Part shown: piece after piece, positions 1 to 6,285 of the stretch
Layout of the letters: every line of letters begins with the position of its first letter
Position numbering within the stretch: position 1 is the first letter of the stretch
Source: Deltaproteobacteria bacterium
Lineage (GTDB): Bacteria; Desulfobacterota; Syntrophia; Syntrophales; Smithellaceae
NCBI GenBank assembly: GCA_011046295.1
Contig: DSAV01000177.1
Coordinates: 1 to 8,620 of the forward strand
Direction: 5' to 3'
DNA length: 8,620 nucleotides
Notes under the pieces: model-generated
What the model saw: only the letters and a program-made list of their open reading frames with translations
Databases searched by the model: none
What the model was told of the DNA's origin: nothing
Made by a program: the position numbers and the translations under genes

Positions 1-87
1 AATAACGAGCGTTATCACTCCACCATCGACTTGAAAACGCCGCTTACGTTTACTAAAGAACAGGTCGGTCATCTCACTGTGCACTGA
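1..87 (+). CDS. Possible 3' end of an unidentified gene, cut by the window edge
   Basis: Frame 1 is open from the first base to a TGA at 85-87, giving 28 residues that end in KEQVGHLTVH. The composition is protein-like but matches no family I recognise. An open frame this short is expected by chance, and the opposite strand is also open from an ATG near base 71 to the window edge. No terminator-like hairpin follows. This is listed only as a possible partial gene. Confidence 0.25.
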   Translation, partial: NNERYHSTIDLKTPLTFTKEQVGHLTVH

Positions 88-198
88 CTATGAAACGGTT
101 TCCTAAATGGGGTGCAGAACCGGATGTGCCAGAACGATAGGTAGGTCTGTTGGCGAAAAAATTGAAAATAAAAAAGAAACCACAAAACAAAAAGTCAT

Positions 199-205
199 AA
201 AGGAG
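199..205 (+). promoter_or_regulatory. Orphan Shine-Dalgarno-like sequence in front of the peroxiredoxin remnant
   Basis: AAAGGAG at 199-205 is followed by ATAAA and then GTC, where a start codon would be expected at 211. From about 211 the reading frame resembles the interior of AhpC. The arrangement looks like an intact translation-initiation leader joined directly to the middle of the gene, as an internal deletion would leave. The same bases could instead encode a poorly conserved stretch (KGDK), so the junction is uncertain by several codons. Confidence 0.4.
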
Positions 206-210
206 ATAAA

Positions 211-501
211 GTCGTTTCCGTATTCGGTGTTTATCTGGAAGACGCGGGTGTGGAAGCGCGCGGAAGATTTCTTATTGATCCTGATGGTATCATTCAGGGT
301 TTTGAAGTGCTTACTCCTCCGGTAGGACGAAATGTGGGCGAAACTTTACGACAGATGCAGGCCTTTCAGCATGTGCGCAACAGCAAGGGAACCGAGGCCA
401 CGCCATCGGGCTGGAAACCGGGCAAGCCAACACTCAAGCCTGGCCCAGATCTGGTAGGCAAAGTCTGGGAAGTGTGGAAAACCTCCATGGCATTTGATTA
501 A
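211..501 (+). pseudogene. AhpC/TSA-type peroxiredoxin, C-terminal remnant
   Basis: The translation in frame 1 has the layout of the C-terminal half of AhpC-type peroxiredoxins: FGVYLEDAG, then a strand-turn-strand GRFLIDPDGIIQGFEV, then VGRNVGETLRQMQAFQHVR, and the tail GWKPGKPTLKPGPDLVGK. Peroxiredoxins of this group are about 200 residues and reduce hydrogen peroxide and organic peroxides with a peroxidatic cysteine near residue 45-50. That whole half, with the start codon, is missing here, and in-frame stops lie upstream (for example 142-144, 163-165 and 169-171). The resolving-cysteine region usually written VCPANW reads EATPSGW, with no cysteine; some peroxiredoxin subfamilies lack it naturally. 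A GTG at 250 could start an 83-residue product, but that would begin inside the fold and lack the catalytic site. A non-functional remnant or an assembly deletion is most likely. Confidence 0.75.
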
Positions 502-697
502 ATAATTTAGATGGTTATAGAAATAAGCGTATGTGACTAACGGTTCAGAAGTGCTTTGCATAAATTTATGTGTTTTCGATCTTGCGAAAAATACGCTTAA
601 TTAATTGTTGGTTTTGTGGTAAGCGAAAATCAGTTGTATTGTGTAATTATGTTATAAAATTACCTGTATGTAGCATTAATATTTTTTACAATAATTT
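502..697. promoter_or_regulatory. AT-rich intergenic region with inverted and direct repeats, probable promoter region for the downstream gene group
   Basis: This stretch is markedly AT-rich and has no gene. It holds a perfect 9-base inverted repeat, TAAGCGTAT at 524-532 and ATACGCTTA at 591-599. TAAGCG recurs at 620-625. Inside the inverted repeat lie a perfect 12-base palindrome CATAAATTTATG (559-570) and a hairpin TTTTCG/CGAAAA (573-578 and 585-590). TATAAA at 653-658 could serve as a -10 element, but I see no convincing -35 at the right distance. A further weak pair is TTGTGG (614-619) with TATTGT (637-642), 17 bases apart. A promoter somewhere here is likely because all following genes run the same way; its exact position is not resolved. 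Confidence 0.4.
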
Positions 698-964
698 ATG
701 ATGCATAAAATATTTTCCAGAAAAGAATTCCTCAACCAGGTGCTGCTTCAGGGAGTCCGCGCACTGACTCCGTGGAACAGTACTGAAAACAGCAAGTCTA
801 GCCAGAATTCAGAATTTCTCGCGTTAACCGAGCTTAGTCCTTCGTTATTAAAAATTGAAGCAGAGCGGTTGGGAATTGATCCGAATGAAGGTGATACGGA
901 AGATCTGCGCAAAAAGATATACAAGGCGCTCTCCGAAAATTGCCTTCAGCGTTCGGACCAATAA
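698..964 (+). CDS. Small hypothetical protein with a Tat-like N-terminus and a SAP/Rho-N-like C-terminus
   Basis: This is an 88-residue protein I do not recognise. The N-terminus carries SRKEFLNQVLLQGVRAL (residues 7-23), which recalls a Tat leader (SRRxFL), but the second arginine is lysine and the following hydrophobic stretch is weak, so export is doubtful. Residues 25-42 are polar and serine/asparagine-rich, probably a linker. Residues 43-80 (LTELSPSLLKIEAERLGI, then DTEDLRKKIYKAL) follow the helix-turn-helix pattern of SAP or Rho N-terminal-like motifs, which often bind nucleic acid. That assignment is only by eye. ATG codons stand at 698 and 701, neither with a clear ribosome binding site. 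The gene ends 45 bases before the membrane-protein gene and could be the first gene of that operon. Confidence 0.55.
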   Translation: MMHKIFSRKEFLNQVLLQGVRALTPWNSTENSKSSQNSEFLALTELSPSLLKIEAERLGIDPNEGDTEDLRKKIYKALSENCLQRSDQ

Positions 965-1009
965 CATCAACTGATCGATTAATTATTAAGCAACACGAAA
1001 GGAGGTCTT

Positions 1010-2422
1010 ATGGAAAAATTTGGAGCAGGTTATTTAGAGGAGCGTAAGCTGGTGCCACGCTGGCCGCAGCCGATTCCCGCCATTGTCTCGCTGGTGCTCA
1101 CCATGGTTGTTTTTTACATAACCTGGTGGCTTTTTCAGGATCCACGCGGCTGGATGCGGATGTATACCCCCTATGTGGGTTATATGTACACTCGCTGGTG
1201 GCTGATCGTGCTTATCTGGATGGTTTATATTTTCAACTACTGGCCGTTCCGACGCAGCTGGGTGGAAAAGACCCATCCTCTTTTAAAGGGAGCAATTCTG
1301 ACGACTATTTCCGTGTTTATTCTGCTTCTTCTCATTAAGGGGTTTTTTGAAATGCTCCTGGGCAATTTCGGAATCGCCTATTTTAATCCTGAGCGGCTCA
1401 AAGCTCTCGGTTTAACGGAGTTTTTCTCACTGGAATACTCGGCGCTGGCCTGCCTGATGTTTGCGGCGATTGCGTCCTGGCTGAGCCCGGCCTGGATTGT
1501 GGCCTGCGAGGAAAGGCCTTGGGAGAAAATGGATCAGCCCGGTAAGGGAATCAGTATCCTGGTGATGACTTTCTTTTTGAGCACTTTGATTTTCTTCGTC
1601 ACCATGCATTCCCACATGGGCATTCTTTATTACCCGTGGCAGTATTTTACATCAATCGCGCCGCCGTATTGGGAGGCGTTTGCCGGTACGGTTTCCGGCA
1701 ATTTCCATGTGGCCTGGATCATGTGCTGCACGGTCATGGTCTGGACGGTGGAAACAATCTGGGAACGCTACCCGTTTAAGCTGATAAAAACGGATTGGCT
1801 GCGGCGGTTGACGGCGTTTTTTGGCATCATCGCCCTTGCCTTTGCCATGTTCTTCTTCCTGTATTTCGCGCAGGAACTGACCTGGGGTGAGGCGATACGC
1901 GGAACACGCCTGATTAACGCCCCTGACTGGCGCTGGCTGCATGTCGGCGAGATGGCGGTGTTTTTTCTTTTGCCGGCAATGTTCATCACGTTTTATTGCG
2001 GAAACTGGCCCAAGCGTTTCAGCCTGCCGGTTAATGTCCTTATCCGCACGGCTATCACCATTGTTGCCGCGTCGCTGATTTACATTCTGTACTACAAATT
2101 CTCTCATGATTTCCTGGGCACGCAAAAAGGTTTTATGCACGAGCAGCAGTTTCCTATGATTCCCACCATCTGGCTGATCAACATCTGGCTGTGTCATCAT
2201 TGGTTCATGGATAACTGGCCGGGATGGAAAATGGTGCCGAAAACAGCGGATGAAATTGCCAAGGATCATCAGGCGGAAAAGGAACTGGTGGCGGATGTCA
2301 AGTGGAGCCCGGTTCTGGGCTGGGGGCTGATTGTCGGCTTTGTATTGGGCGTTGCTTTATACTTTGTCATCGTGTTCATTCTGCCGTGGCTGTATAAAGT
2401 CATCACCGTTATTCCACAATAA
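1010..2422 (+). CDS. Tryptophan-rich polytopic membrane protein of unknown function
   Basis: This 470-residue integral membrane protein has about 10-11 hydrophobic segments by eye (near residues 22-42, 62-80, 92-117, 141-165, 178-199, 231-250, 265-289, 310-330, 342-362, 383-400 and 436-462). It contains 30 tryptophans, about 6 percent, several times the usual share and many at predicted membrane borders. Histidines at or near membrane segments (H200, H202 in TMHSHMG; H233; H311; H396-H397 in LCHHWFMDNWPGW) could bind metal or haem, which is speculation. The hydrophilic stretch 404-431 is the largest tail-side loop. I recognise no transporter signature. The start is fixed by AAAGGAGG at 998-1005, four bases before ATG. 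The gene ends 23 bases before the Tat-metallohydrolase gene, so the two are probably co-transcribed and their products may form a complex. Confidence 0.85.
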   Translation: MEKFGAGYLEERKLVPRWPQPIPAIVSLVLTMVVFYITWWLFQDPRGWMRMYTPYVGYMYTRWWLIVLIWMVYIFNYWPFRRSWVEKTHPLLKGAILTTISVFILLLLIKGFFEMLLGNFGIAYFNPERLKALGLTEFFSLEYSALACLMFAAIASWLSPAWIVACEERPWEKMDQPGKGISILVMTFFLSTLIFFVTMHSHMGILYYPWQYFTSIAPPYWEAFAGTVSGNFHVAWIMCCTVMVWTVETIWERYPFKLIKTDWLRRLTAFFGIIALAFAMFFFLYFAQELTWGEAIRGTRLINAPDWRWLHVGEMAVFFLLPAMFITFYCGNWPKRFSLPVNVLIRTAITIVAASLIYILYYKFSHDFLGTQKGFMHEQQFPMIPTIWLINIWLCHHWFMDNWPGWKMVPKTADEIAKDHQAEKELVADVKWSPVLGWGLIVGFVLGVALYFVIVFILPWLYKVITVIPQ

Positions 2423-2445
2423 AGTTAAATGAATAAGGAGGTTTT

Positions 2446-3621
2446 ATGTCTGAAACAAAAGGTAAAATGAGCCGTCGCGATTTTTTCAAGGGCGCGGCGA
2501 TGGGCGTGATGGGAGGAACGCTTCTGGGCATGGGCGTTTATTCCTACAGCCCGTGGCGCAAGGCCTTCTTTCCGGAAATAGAAAGAAAGATGGCGGATAT
2601 CGGTGTCTGTAAAAGTATTAAGGTAACTAATATCTCTGAAACCAGCTGGTTTACAAACGCGACTCTGATGAGTGACATCAAAAACGCCGGGGGGCTTCTG
2701 GTTAACCAGTACAGCTATAACTGGCCGCCTTTTGGCGATGGAACCGGGCTGGGCAGAGGTTCTTATGAAAAGGGAATCGCCAAAATAAGACACCTGTTAC
2801 CCAACAATGTGGATGAGGCCTGGGAGGTTACCAAGAGGCTTTCTGTGAGTCCGGAAAATGCGGGTGGATTTGCCGCCCTCATCGAAGTGGAGCAGTTAAA
2901 CGGCAGAAAGCGTAAATTCCTGCTCGACAGCGGCTGGTCATACAAGTGGATGGACGAGTCTTTCAAGCGGGAAGGTATCGACAGGATGCTAGCCAACAGG
3001 GAGATCGAGGCGCTCATCATATCGCATGAACACTTCGACCACTTCTGGGGAATTCCAGTAACCTACAAGTATGATCCGACTATTACAACATATATTCCCG
3101 ACGGATTCTATCCCGAAGGTCTAGACTACATTAAAGCTTCCGGACATAAAGGTAAGGTTGTTAAAGTTAAACCGGGGCTCAATACTATAATTCCTGGTCT
3201 GGCCACCTATGTTTTTGCCGTACCCATCATCTGCCGGGTTTACGGTGAGCAGGCAATTTATGGGAACGTGAAAGATCATGGTTTGGTCAGCACCACGGGC
3301 TGTTGCCATTTTGGGATTATCCAGTTTGCCGAGACCGCCTACCGGGAAATCGCCTATGAGAATAACCAGCTTTACGGTATTTACGGAGGTCTGCATATTT
3401 CCCCGTTTGAAGATTGGGATCCCAAGTATGACGATCTGGTCATCTCTTTGGGCAAATACGACTTTAAAAAGATCGGTTGCAACCACTGCACGGGAGTTCT
3501 TTGCGCCAAGAAGTTTGTCGAACGCGGCTACCCGGTACAAAGAGGTACGGCCAGATTTCGTTCGCCTGCTGCGGAATATTTGGGCAACGGAGACAAAATC
3601 GGGTTTGGAATTGACGTTTAA
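2446..3621 (+). CDS. Tat-exported metallo-beta-lactamase-fold hydrolase, COG1237-like
   Basis: A 391-residue metallo-beta-lactamase-fold protein. Residues 8-16 (MSRRDFFKG) followed by a glycine-rich hydrophobic stretch to about 34 form a classic twin-arginine leader; no clear AxA cleavage site is visible, so it may stay membrane-anchored. The fold's signatures follow in order: LLDSG with D161, the metal-binding HEHFDH (H194, H196, D198, H199), the COG1237-type TTGCCH with H288, GGLHIS with H317 and NHCTG with H347. COG1237 includes enzymes annotated as beta-ribofuranosylaminobenzene 5'-phosphate synthase-like, but the real substrates of most members are unknown, so I name none. Against compact COG1237 proteins it has extra residues between about 60 and 135. 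Cysteines crowd the active-site motifs (C286, C287, C345, C348, C353). AAGGAGG at 2435-2441 sets the start. It lies between the membrane-protein gene and a short exported-protein gene. Confidence 0.85.
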   Translation: MSETKGKMSRRDFFKGAAMGVMGGTLLGMGVYSYSPWRKAFFPEIERKMADIGVCKSIKVTNISETSWFTNATLMSDIKNAGGLLVNQYSYNWPPFGDGTGLGRGSYEKGIAKIRHLLPNNVDEAWEVTKRLSVSPENAGGFAALIEVEQLNGRKRKFLLDSGWSYKWMDESFKREGIDRMLANREIEALIISHEHFDHFWGIPVTYKYDPTITTYIPDGFYPEGLDYIKASGHKGKVVKVKPGLNTIIPGLATYVFAVPIICRVYGEQAIYGNVKDHGLVSTTGCCHFGIIQFAETAYREIAYENNQLYGIYGGLHISPFEDWDPKYDDLVISLGKYDFKKIGCNHCTGVLCAKKFVERGYPVQRGTARFRSPAAEYLGNGDKIGFGIDV

Positions 3622-3644
3622 TCAATCTTTCATGGAGGTAAAAT

Positions 3645-4040
3645 ATGCTAAGAAGTTTTAAGAGCAAAGGTATAGTCATCCTGCTGTTTATCATGGGCGG
3701 CGTTTTGCTTTGTTGTTCTCAGGTCAAGGTTATACCGGAGATGAAGGAGCTGATAGACAAATTCCCGAACTGTGTTCAGCGGACAGCGGTGCTGGAAAAA
3801 TACAGTGAACCGGGAATTGTGCCGGTGGAGCTGAGGATGTGCGACATGACCAAGCCGATTATCAAAAAAGTGGAGGAAAGAGAAGGTATTACCTATTATA
3901 CTCTGGAATCCCGGGTTGAAAAATGTCTGCATTCTGAAATGGCCGCCGGTACGGTAAGATTATTTGACATGGGCTGGCAGGACCAGAAGCTGGTCAAATT
4001 TGCCTGGGGCGGTCCCAAAAGCGGCAAGGTTGAGTACTAA
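3645..4040 (+). CDS. Small exported or membrane-anchored protein, possible lipoprotein
   Basis: A 131-residue protein of unrecognised family. A basic start (LRSFKSKG) and a hydrophobic segment at residues 10-22 end in LLCCS (C23, C24). This looks like a lipoprotein signal, but the residue before either cysteine is not the usual Gly, Ala or Ser, so lipidation is uncertain and a simple membrane anchor is possible. The remaining ~105 residues are predicted to lie outside the cytoplasm and hold three cysteines (C43, C66, C94). The stretch ITYYTLESRVEKC reads as beta strand. GGAGG at 3634-3638 stands six bases before the ATG, and the gene begins 23 bases after the metallohydrolase gene, so it is very probably in the same operon. 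It may be an accessory subunit of the exported enzyme, an inference from position only. Confidence 0.75.
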   Translation: MLRSFKSKGIVILLFIMGGVLLCCSQVKVIPEMKELIDKFPNCVQRTAVLEKYSEPGIVPVELRMCDMTKPIIKKVEEREGITYYTLESRVEKCLHSEMAAGTVRLFDMGWQDQKLVKFAWGGPKSGKVEY

Positions 4041-4045
4041 GAAAA

Positions 4046-4140
4046 AGCTTCACAACCTTTGCGGCAGGTGGTCGTCAGGAATATCGCGGATATTGAACTA
4101 GATGTAGGTCCATTTACGGAAGAAAAATTGTTGTGAAGCT
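4046..4140 (+). promoter_or_regulatory. Long-range 11-base inverted repeat covering the GTPase start codon
   Basis: AGCTTCACAAC (4046-4056) is the exact reverse complement of GTTGTGAAGCT (4130-4140). The second arm contains the GTG start codon of the CobW-type gene (4133) and its next codons. The first arm begins six bases after the stop codon of the preceding gene. Between the arms lies a smaller dyad, AATATC-GCG-GATATT (4080-4094). In mRNA the outer pairing would hide the start codon, while a ribosome finishing the upstream gene would cover part of the first arm. That suggests translational coupling. The pairing is seen directly; the mechanism is inferred. Confidence 0.45.
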
Positions 4141-5989
4141 GGAAAATTTATTTCGGGGAGAAGTCAGTTCCGGTGCGGAAAGCGCGCTGCCGGCAGTGAT
4201 GCGCGCAATCCTCGTTCGTTCTCAGTTTGTACCCGGAGTGCGCTATTCTCTCGGCTGGCGGGGGCTTAAACAATCGGTCGCCGGCCAGTTGGAGGGCTGG
4301 ACGGCCCGCATCAACGGTCATTCGGGAGTTTACGGCCTTTCTTTCACCGGGATTGAGGATACCCCGAAATGGATGTCCGCGACATTTAATTTGTGTTATT
4401 TTCCGGACTCTGCCGAAGAACTGGTCGAGCGTTGTTCTCTTCGGGCTGCTGCCCTGACGCAGCAGCCCGATTACATTTCCCTTATCCGCGAGTTTATTCA
4501 GCACAAAGATATGCTTTCTCTTTTCTCCATCGGCACTTTGTTTCTCGGTGTCAACGAAGAAACGGAAGCGCTTTACCTGGGAATGGAGAGCCTAACGGCA
4601 CAGCGCAGCATTGCCAAAGAAGGGGTTGAATTACTGCACGACGGGAAAAAGGTGCAGGTTATTGCCGCCGGAGATTATGATCAGGATTTCCCGGCTTATT
4701 TTGTGACGCAGGCCTTTTTTGAAGTTTTGGCCGCTTCGGTGTCCTTTCACATGGAAGAGCCTCCTGCGTGGCTTTGGGAGAGGCGTTATCCGGGGATGGG
4801 AATCGTTTATAATCGCGAAGGAATTATCCGAGAAAACTTTGCATCGGATATTGACAAAGTATTTATCGGATTAGGGTATGGCCACGGCCGATTTGATAAT
4901 CTTTTTGAAAAATTAAAAAACACAAAAAGTGCTGCCAAAGGCGAAATAAGCTGGAAGGAAGGCGAAGTTATTCCTCCTGATTATGAAGGCAAGAGTTGGT
5001 GGGGTGCTCATCTTACGCGTGATTACAAAACGCTTGATAAAAAAAGCCTCGGTATCGATGAGCGGCCGCCGCTGATAATTCTTTCCGGGTTTCTCGGCGC
5101 CGGCAAAACCAGTTTTCTGCAGCATTTTATTGAATATCAAACACAGCGCAGCCGGTTTGTCGCGGTTATTCAGAACGAAATCGGCGCGATCGGACTGGAC
5201 GGAAAACTTCTGGACTACACGGTTACGGAAATTGACGAGGGGTGCGTTTGCTGCAGTCTTGTGGGTAACCTGAAACAGGCGGTTCAGGGAATTTTATCTG
5301 AATTTCAGCCGGATTTCGTTATCCTGGAAACAACAGGCGCGGCCAATCCGCTGAACCTCATTGACGAGATCAACGAAATAGCATCGCTGGTTCGCTATGA
5401 CTCTGCCGTAACCGTGGTTGACGCGCTCAATTTTGACTATGCGCTGGATAATTTTTCCATTGCCGCCGACCAGATACGGGCTGCCAATGTTCTGTTACTT
5501 AATAAATGCGATCTTGTCGAGGACGAAAAAAAGAAAAAAATCCACGAGCAACTCAGGAATATAAACCCGCCCGCCATTGTCTTCACAACCATCAGGGGTG
5601 ATTTAAACCCATCTCTGATTTTTGATACGGGAAACCCTTTGGATGAAAAAGAAAAACTCCGCGCAGGTTTAGGATCCGAGTTACCGGTGTTTGGCGTCCA
5701 TGTTCATGACGGATTATGGTGTAAAACTCTGGACATCCCTCGTCCGCTTGATCGGGAGCAATTTCTTTCGGCCGTGAAATCTCTGCCGCGCATGGTTTTT
5801 CGAGTCAAAGGCATTGTCGAATTTTCTGGTGATCCAGCCCCGGTGGTTTTTCAGTACGTTGCCGGCCGGTTTGAAATATCACAATGCCCGCCCTTTTCCG
5901 GGAAAGAACGTTTTTTGACTTTCATTGGCCAGGGGCAAGACGCAGAACTCAAAGATAAAATAGGTAAAACCGGAATTCTTTTTGATTAA
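4133..5989 (+). CDS. CobW/COG0523-family G3E GTPase with an unknown ~310-residue N-terminal domain
   Basis: A 618-residue fusion. Residues about 314-618 form a CobW-type G3E GTPase: Walker A GFLGAGKT (319-326, K325), NEIGAIGLDG, the metal-binding CVCC (C371, C373, C374), the LETTGAANP segment, base-recognition NKCD (457-460) and a CobW C-terminal domain with HVHDGLW and PRPLDREQF. The family inserts or chaperones metals (zinc, cobalt, nickel and others) with GTP hydrolysis, in the cytosol. Family members are usually 320-400 residues; the first ~310 residues here are an extra domain I do not recognise, soluble-looking, containing an aromatic stretch AWLWERRYPGMG and GYGHGRFDN. The start is GTG at 4133 with only a weak GGAAG at 4118-4122; no ATG or GTG extends the frame upstream before a stop at 4094. 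Placed after the Tat-hydrolase group, it may load metal into that enzyme, which is inference. Confidence 0.85.
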   Translation: MKLENLFRGEVSSGAESALPAVMRAILVRSQFVPGVRYSLGWRGLKQSVAGQLEGWTARINGHSGVYGLSFTGIEDTPKWMSATFNLCYFPDSAEELVERCSLRAAALTQQPDYISLIREFIQHKDMLSLFSIGTLFLGVNEETEALYLGMESLTAQRSIAKEGVELLHDGKKVQVIAAGDYDQDFPAYFVTQAFFEVLAASVSFHMEEPPAWLWERRYPGMGIVYNREGIIRENFASDIDKVFIGLGYGHGRFDNLFEKLKNTKSAAKGEISWKEGEVIPPDYEGKSWWGAHLTRDYKTLDKKSLGIDERPPLIILSGFLGAGKTSFLQHFIEYQTQRSRFVAVIQNEIGAIGLDGKLLDYTVTEIDEGCVCCSLVGNLKQAVQGILSEFQPDFVILETTGAANPLNLIDEINEIASLVRYDSAVTVVDALNFDYALDNFSIAADQIRAANVLLLNKCDLVEDEKKKKIHEQLRNINPPAIVFTTIRGDLNPSLIFDTGNPLDEKEKLRAGLGSELPVFGVHVHDGLWCKTLDIPRPLDREQFLSAVKSLPRMVFRVKGIVEFSGDPAPVVFQYVAGRFEISQCPPFSGKERFLTFIGQGQDAELKDKIGKTGILFD

Positions 5990-6113
5990 CCGCGAAAAGC
6001 AGGTTGATTAGGTTTTACAAGCGTCGGTTAGGGATCGAAAATAAGAATAAACTTACTGCAAGCACTACTAAATGTATCTGCGTGTAAAAAAATCTTTGCT
6101 GTATTGATTTATG

Positions 6114-6150
6114 TTTCCTGGTCATTCCGGCTCAGGCCGGAATCAGGAAA
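6114..6150 (+). terminator. Two-part hairpin, REP/dRS3-like repeat, candidate terminator for the + strand operon
   Basis: The outer stem is TTTCCTG (6114-6120) with CAGGAAA (6144-6150). The inner stem is ATTCCGG (6124-6130) with CCGGAAT (6137-6143) around the loop CTCAGG. Three unpaired bases (GTC) sit on the 5' side. TTATTTGT follows, a modest T-rich tail. The core GTCATTCCGG...CCGGAAT resembles the short dispersed inverted repeats with ATTCC...GGAAT ends known in Neisseria (dRS3) and many other proteobacteria, so it may be a mobile repeat copy that also acts as a terminator. Confidence 0.55.
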
Positions 6151-6237
6151 TTATTTGTCCCGGCTCCCGGCACTTGCGCCATTAATAGCATTTGGCGGGA
6201 AGACAGCTATAAGAATGTTTGCATCGCATAAGGTTGT

Positions 6238-6272
6238 GGTTGCAGCGTCAGGCGCCGCCTGCCGCTGCAACC
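6238..6272. terminator. Strong 35-base near-perfect hairpin between converging genes
   Basis: GGTTGCAGCG (6238-6247) pairs with CGCTGCAACC (6263-6272). Inside it, after a single T/C mismatch, CAGGC (6249-6253) pairs with GCCTG (6257-6261) around the loop GCC. That is 15 pairs with one mismatch in 35 bases, very stable. No T-run follows on either strand, so it is not a textbook intrinsic terminator. It could work as an mRNA 3'-end stabiliser for either transcript or be a repeat element. Confidence 0.5.
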
Positions 6273-6285
6273 CTTGTCCGAAAAT

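Noticed and set aside
250..501. GTG at 250 as a real start for a small 83-residue protein
   Set aside because: No ribosome binding site stands at the right distance, and the peroxiredoxin resemblance continues upstream of 250, so this is the middle of a broken gene.
1652..2269. 205-codon open frame on the - strand opposite the membrane-protein gene
   Set aside because: Its translation is rich in Arg, His and Gln, as expected for the antisense of a hydrophobic protein, and has no family resemblance. The + strand gene has a strong ribosome binding site.
2446..3621. Naming the metallohydrolase as a methanopterin-pathway enzyme
   Set aside because: The family name comes from a few members; the Tat leader and the surrounding genes give no support for pterin biosynthesis, so only the fold family is called.
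5985..6008. Stem overlapping the GTPase stop codon as the main terminator
   Set aside because: Only seven pairs including one G-U, a 10-base loop and a GGTTTT tail that does not follow directly. The hairpin at 6114-6150 is a stronger candidate.
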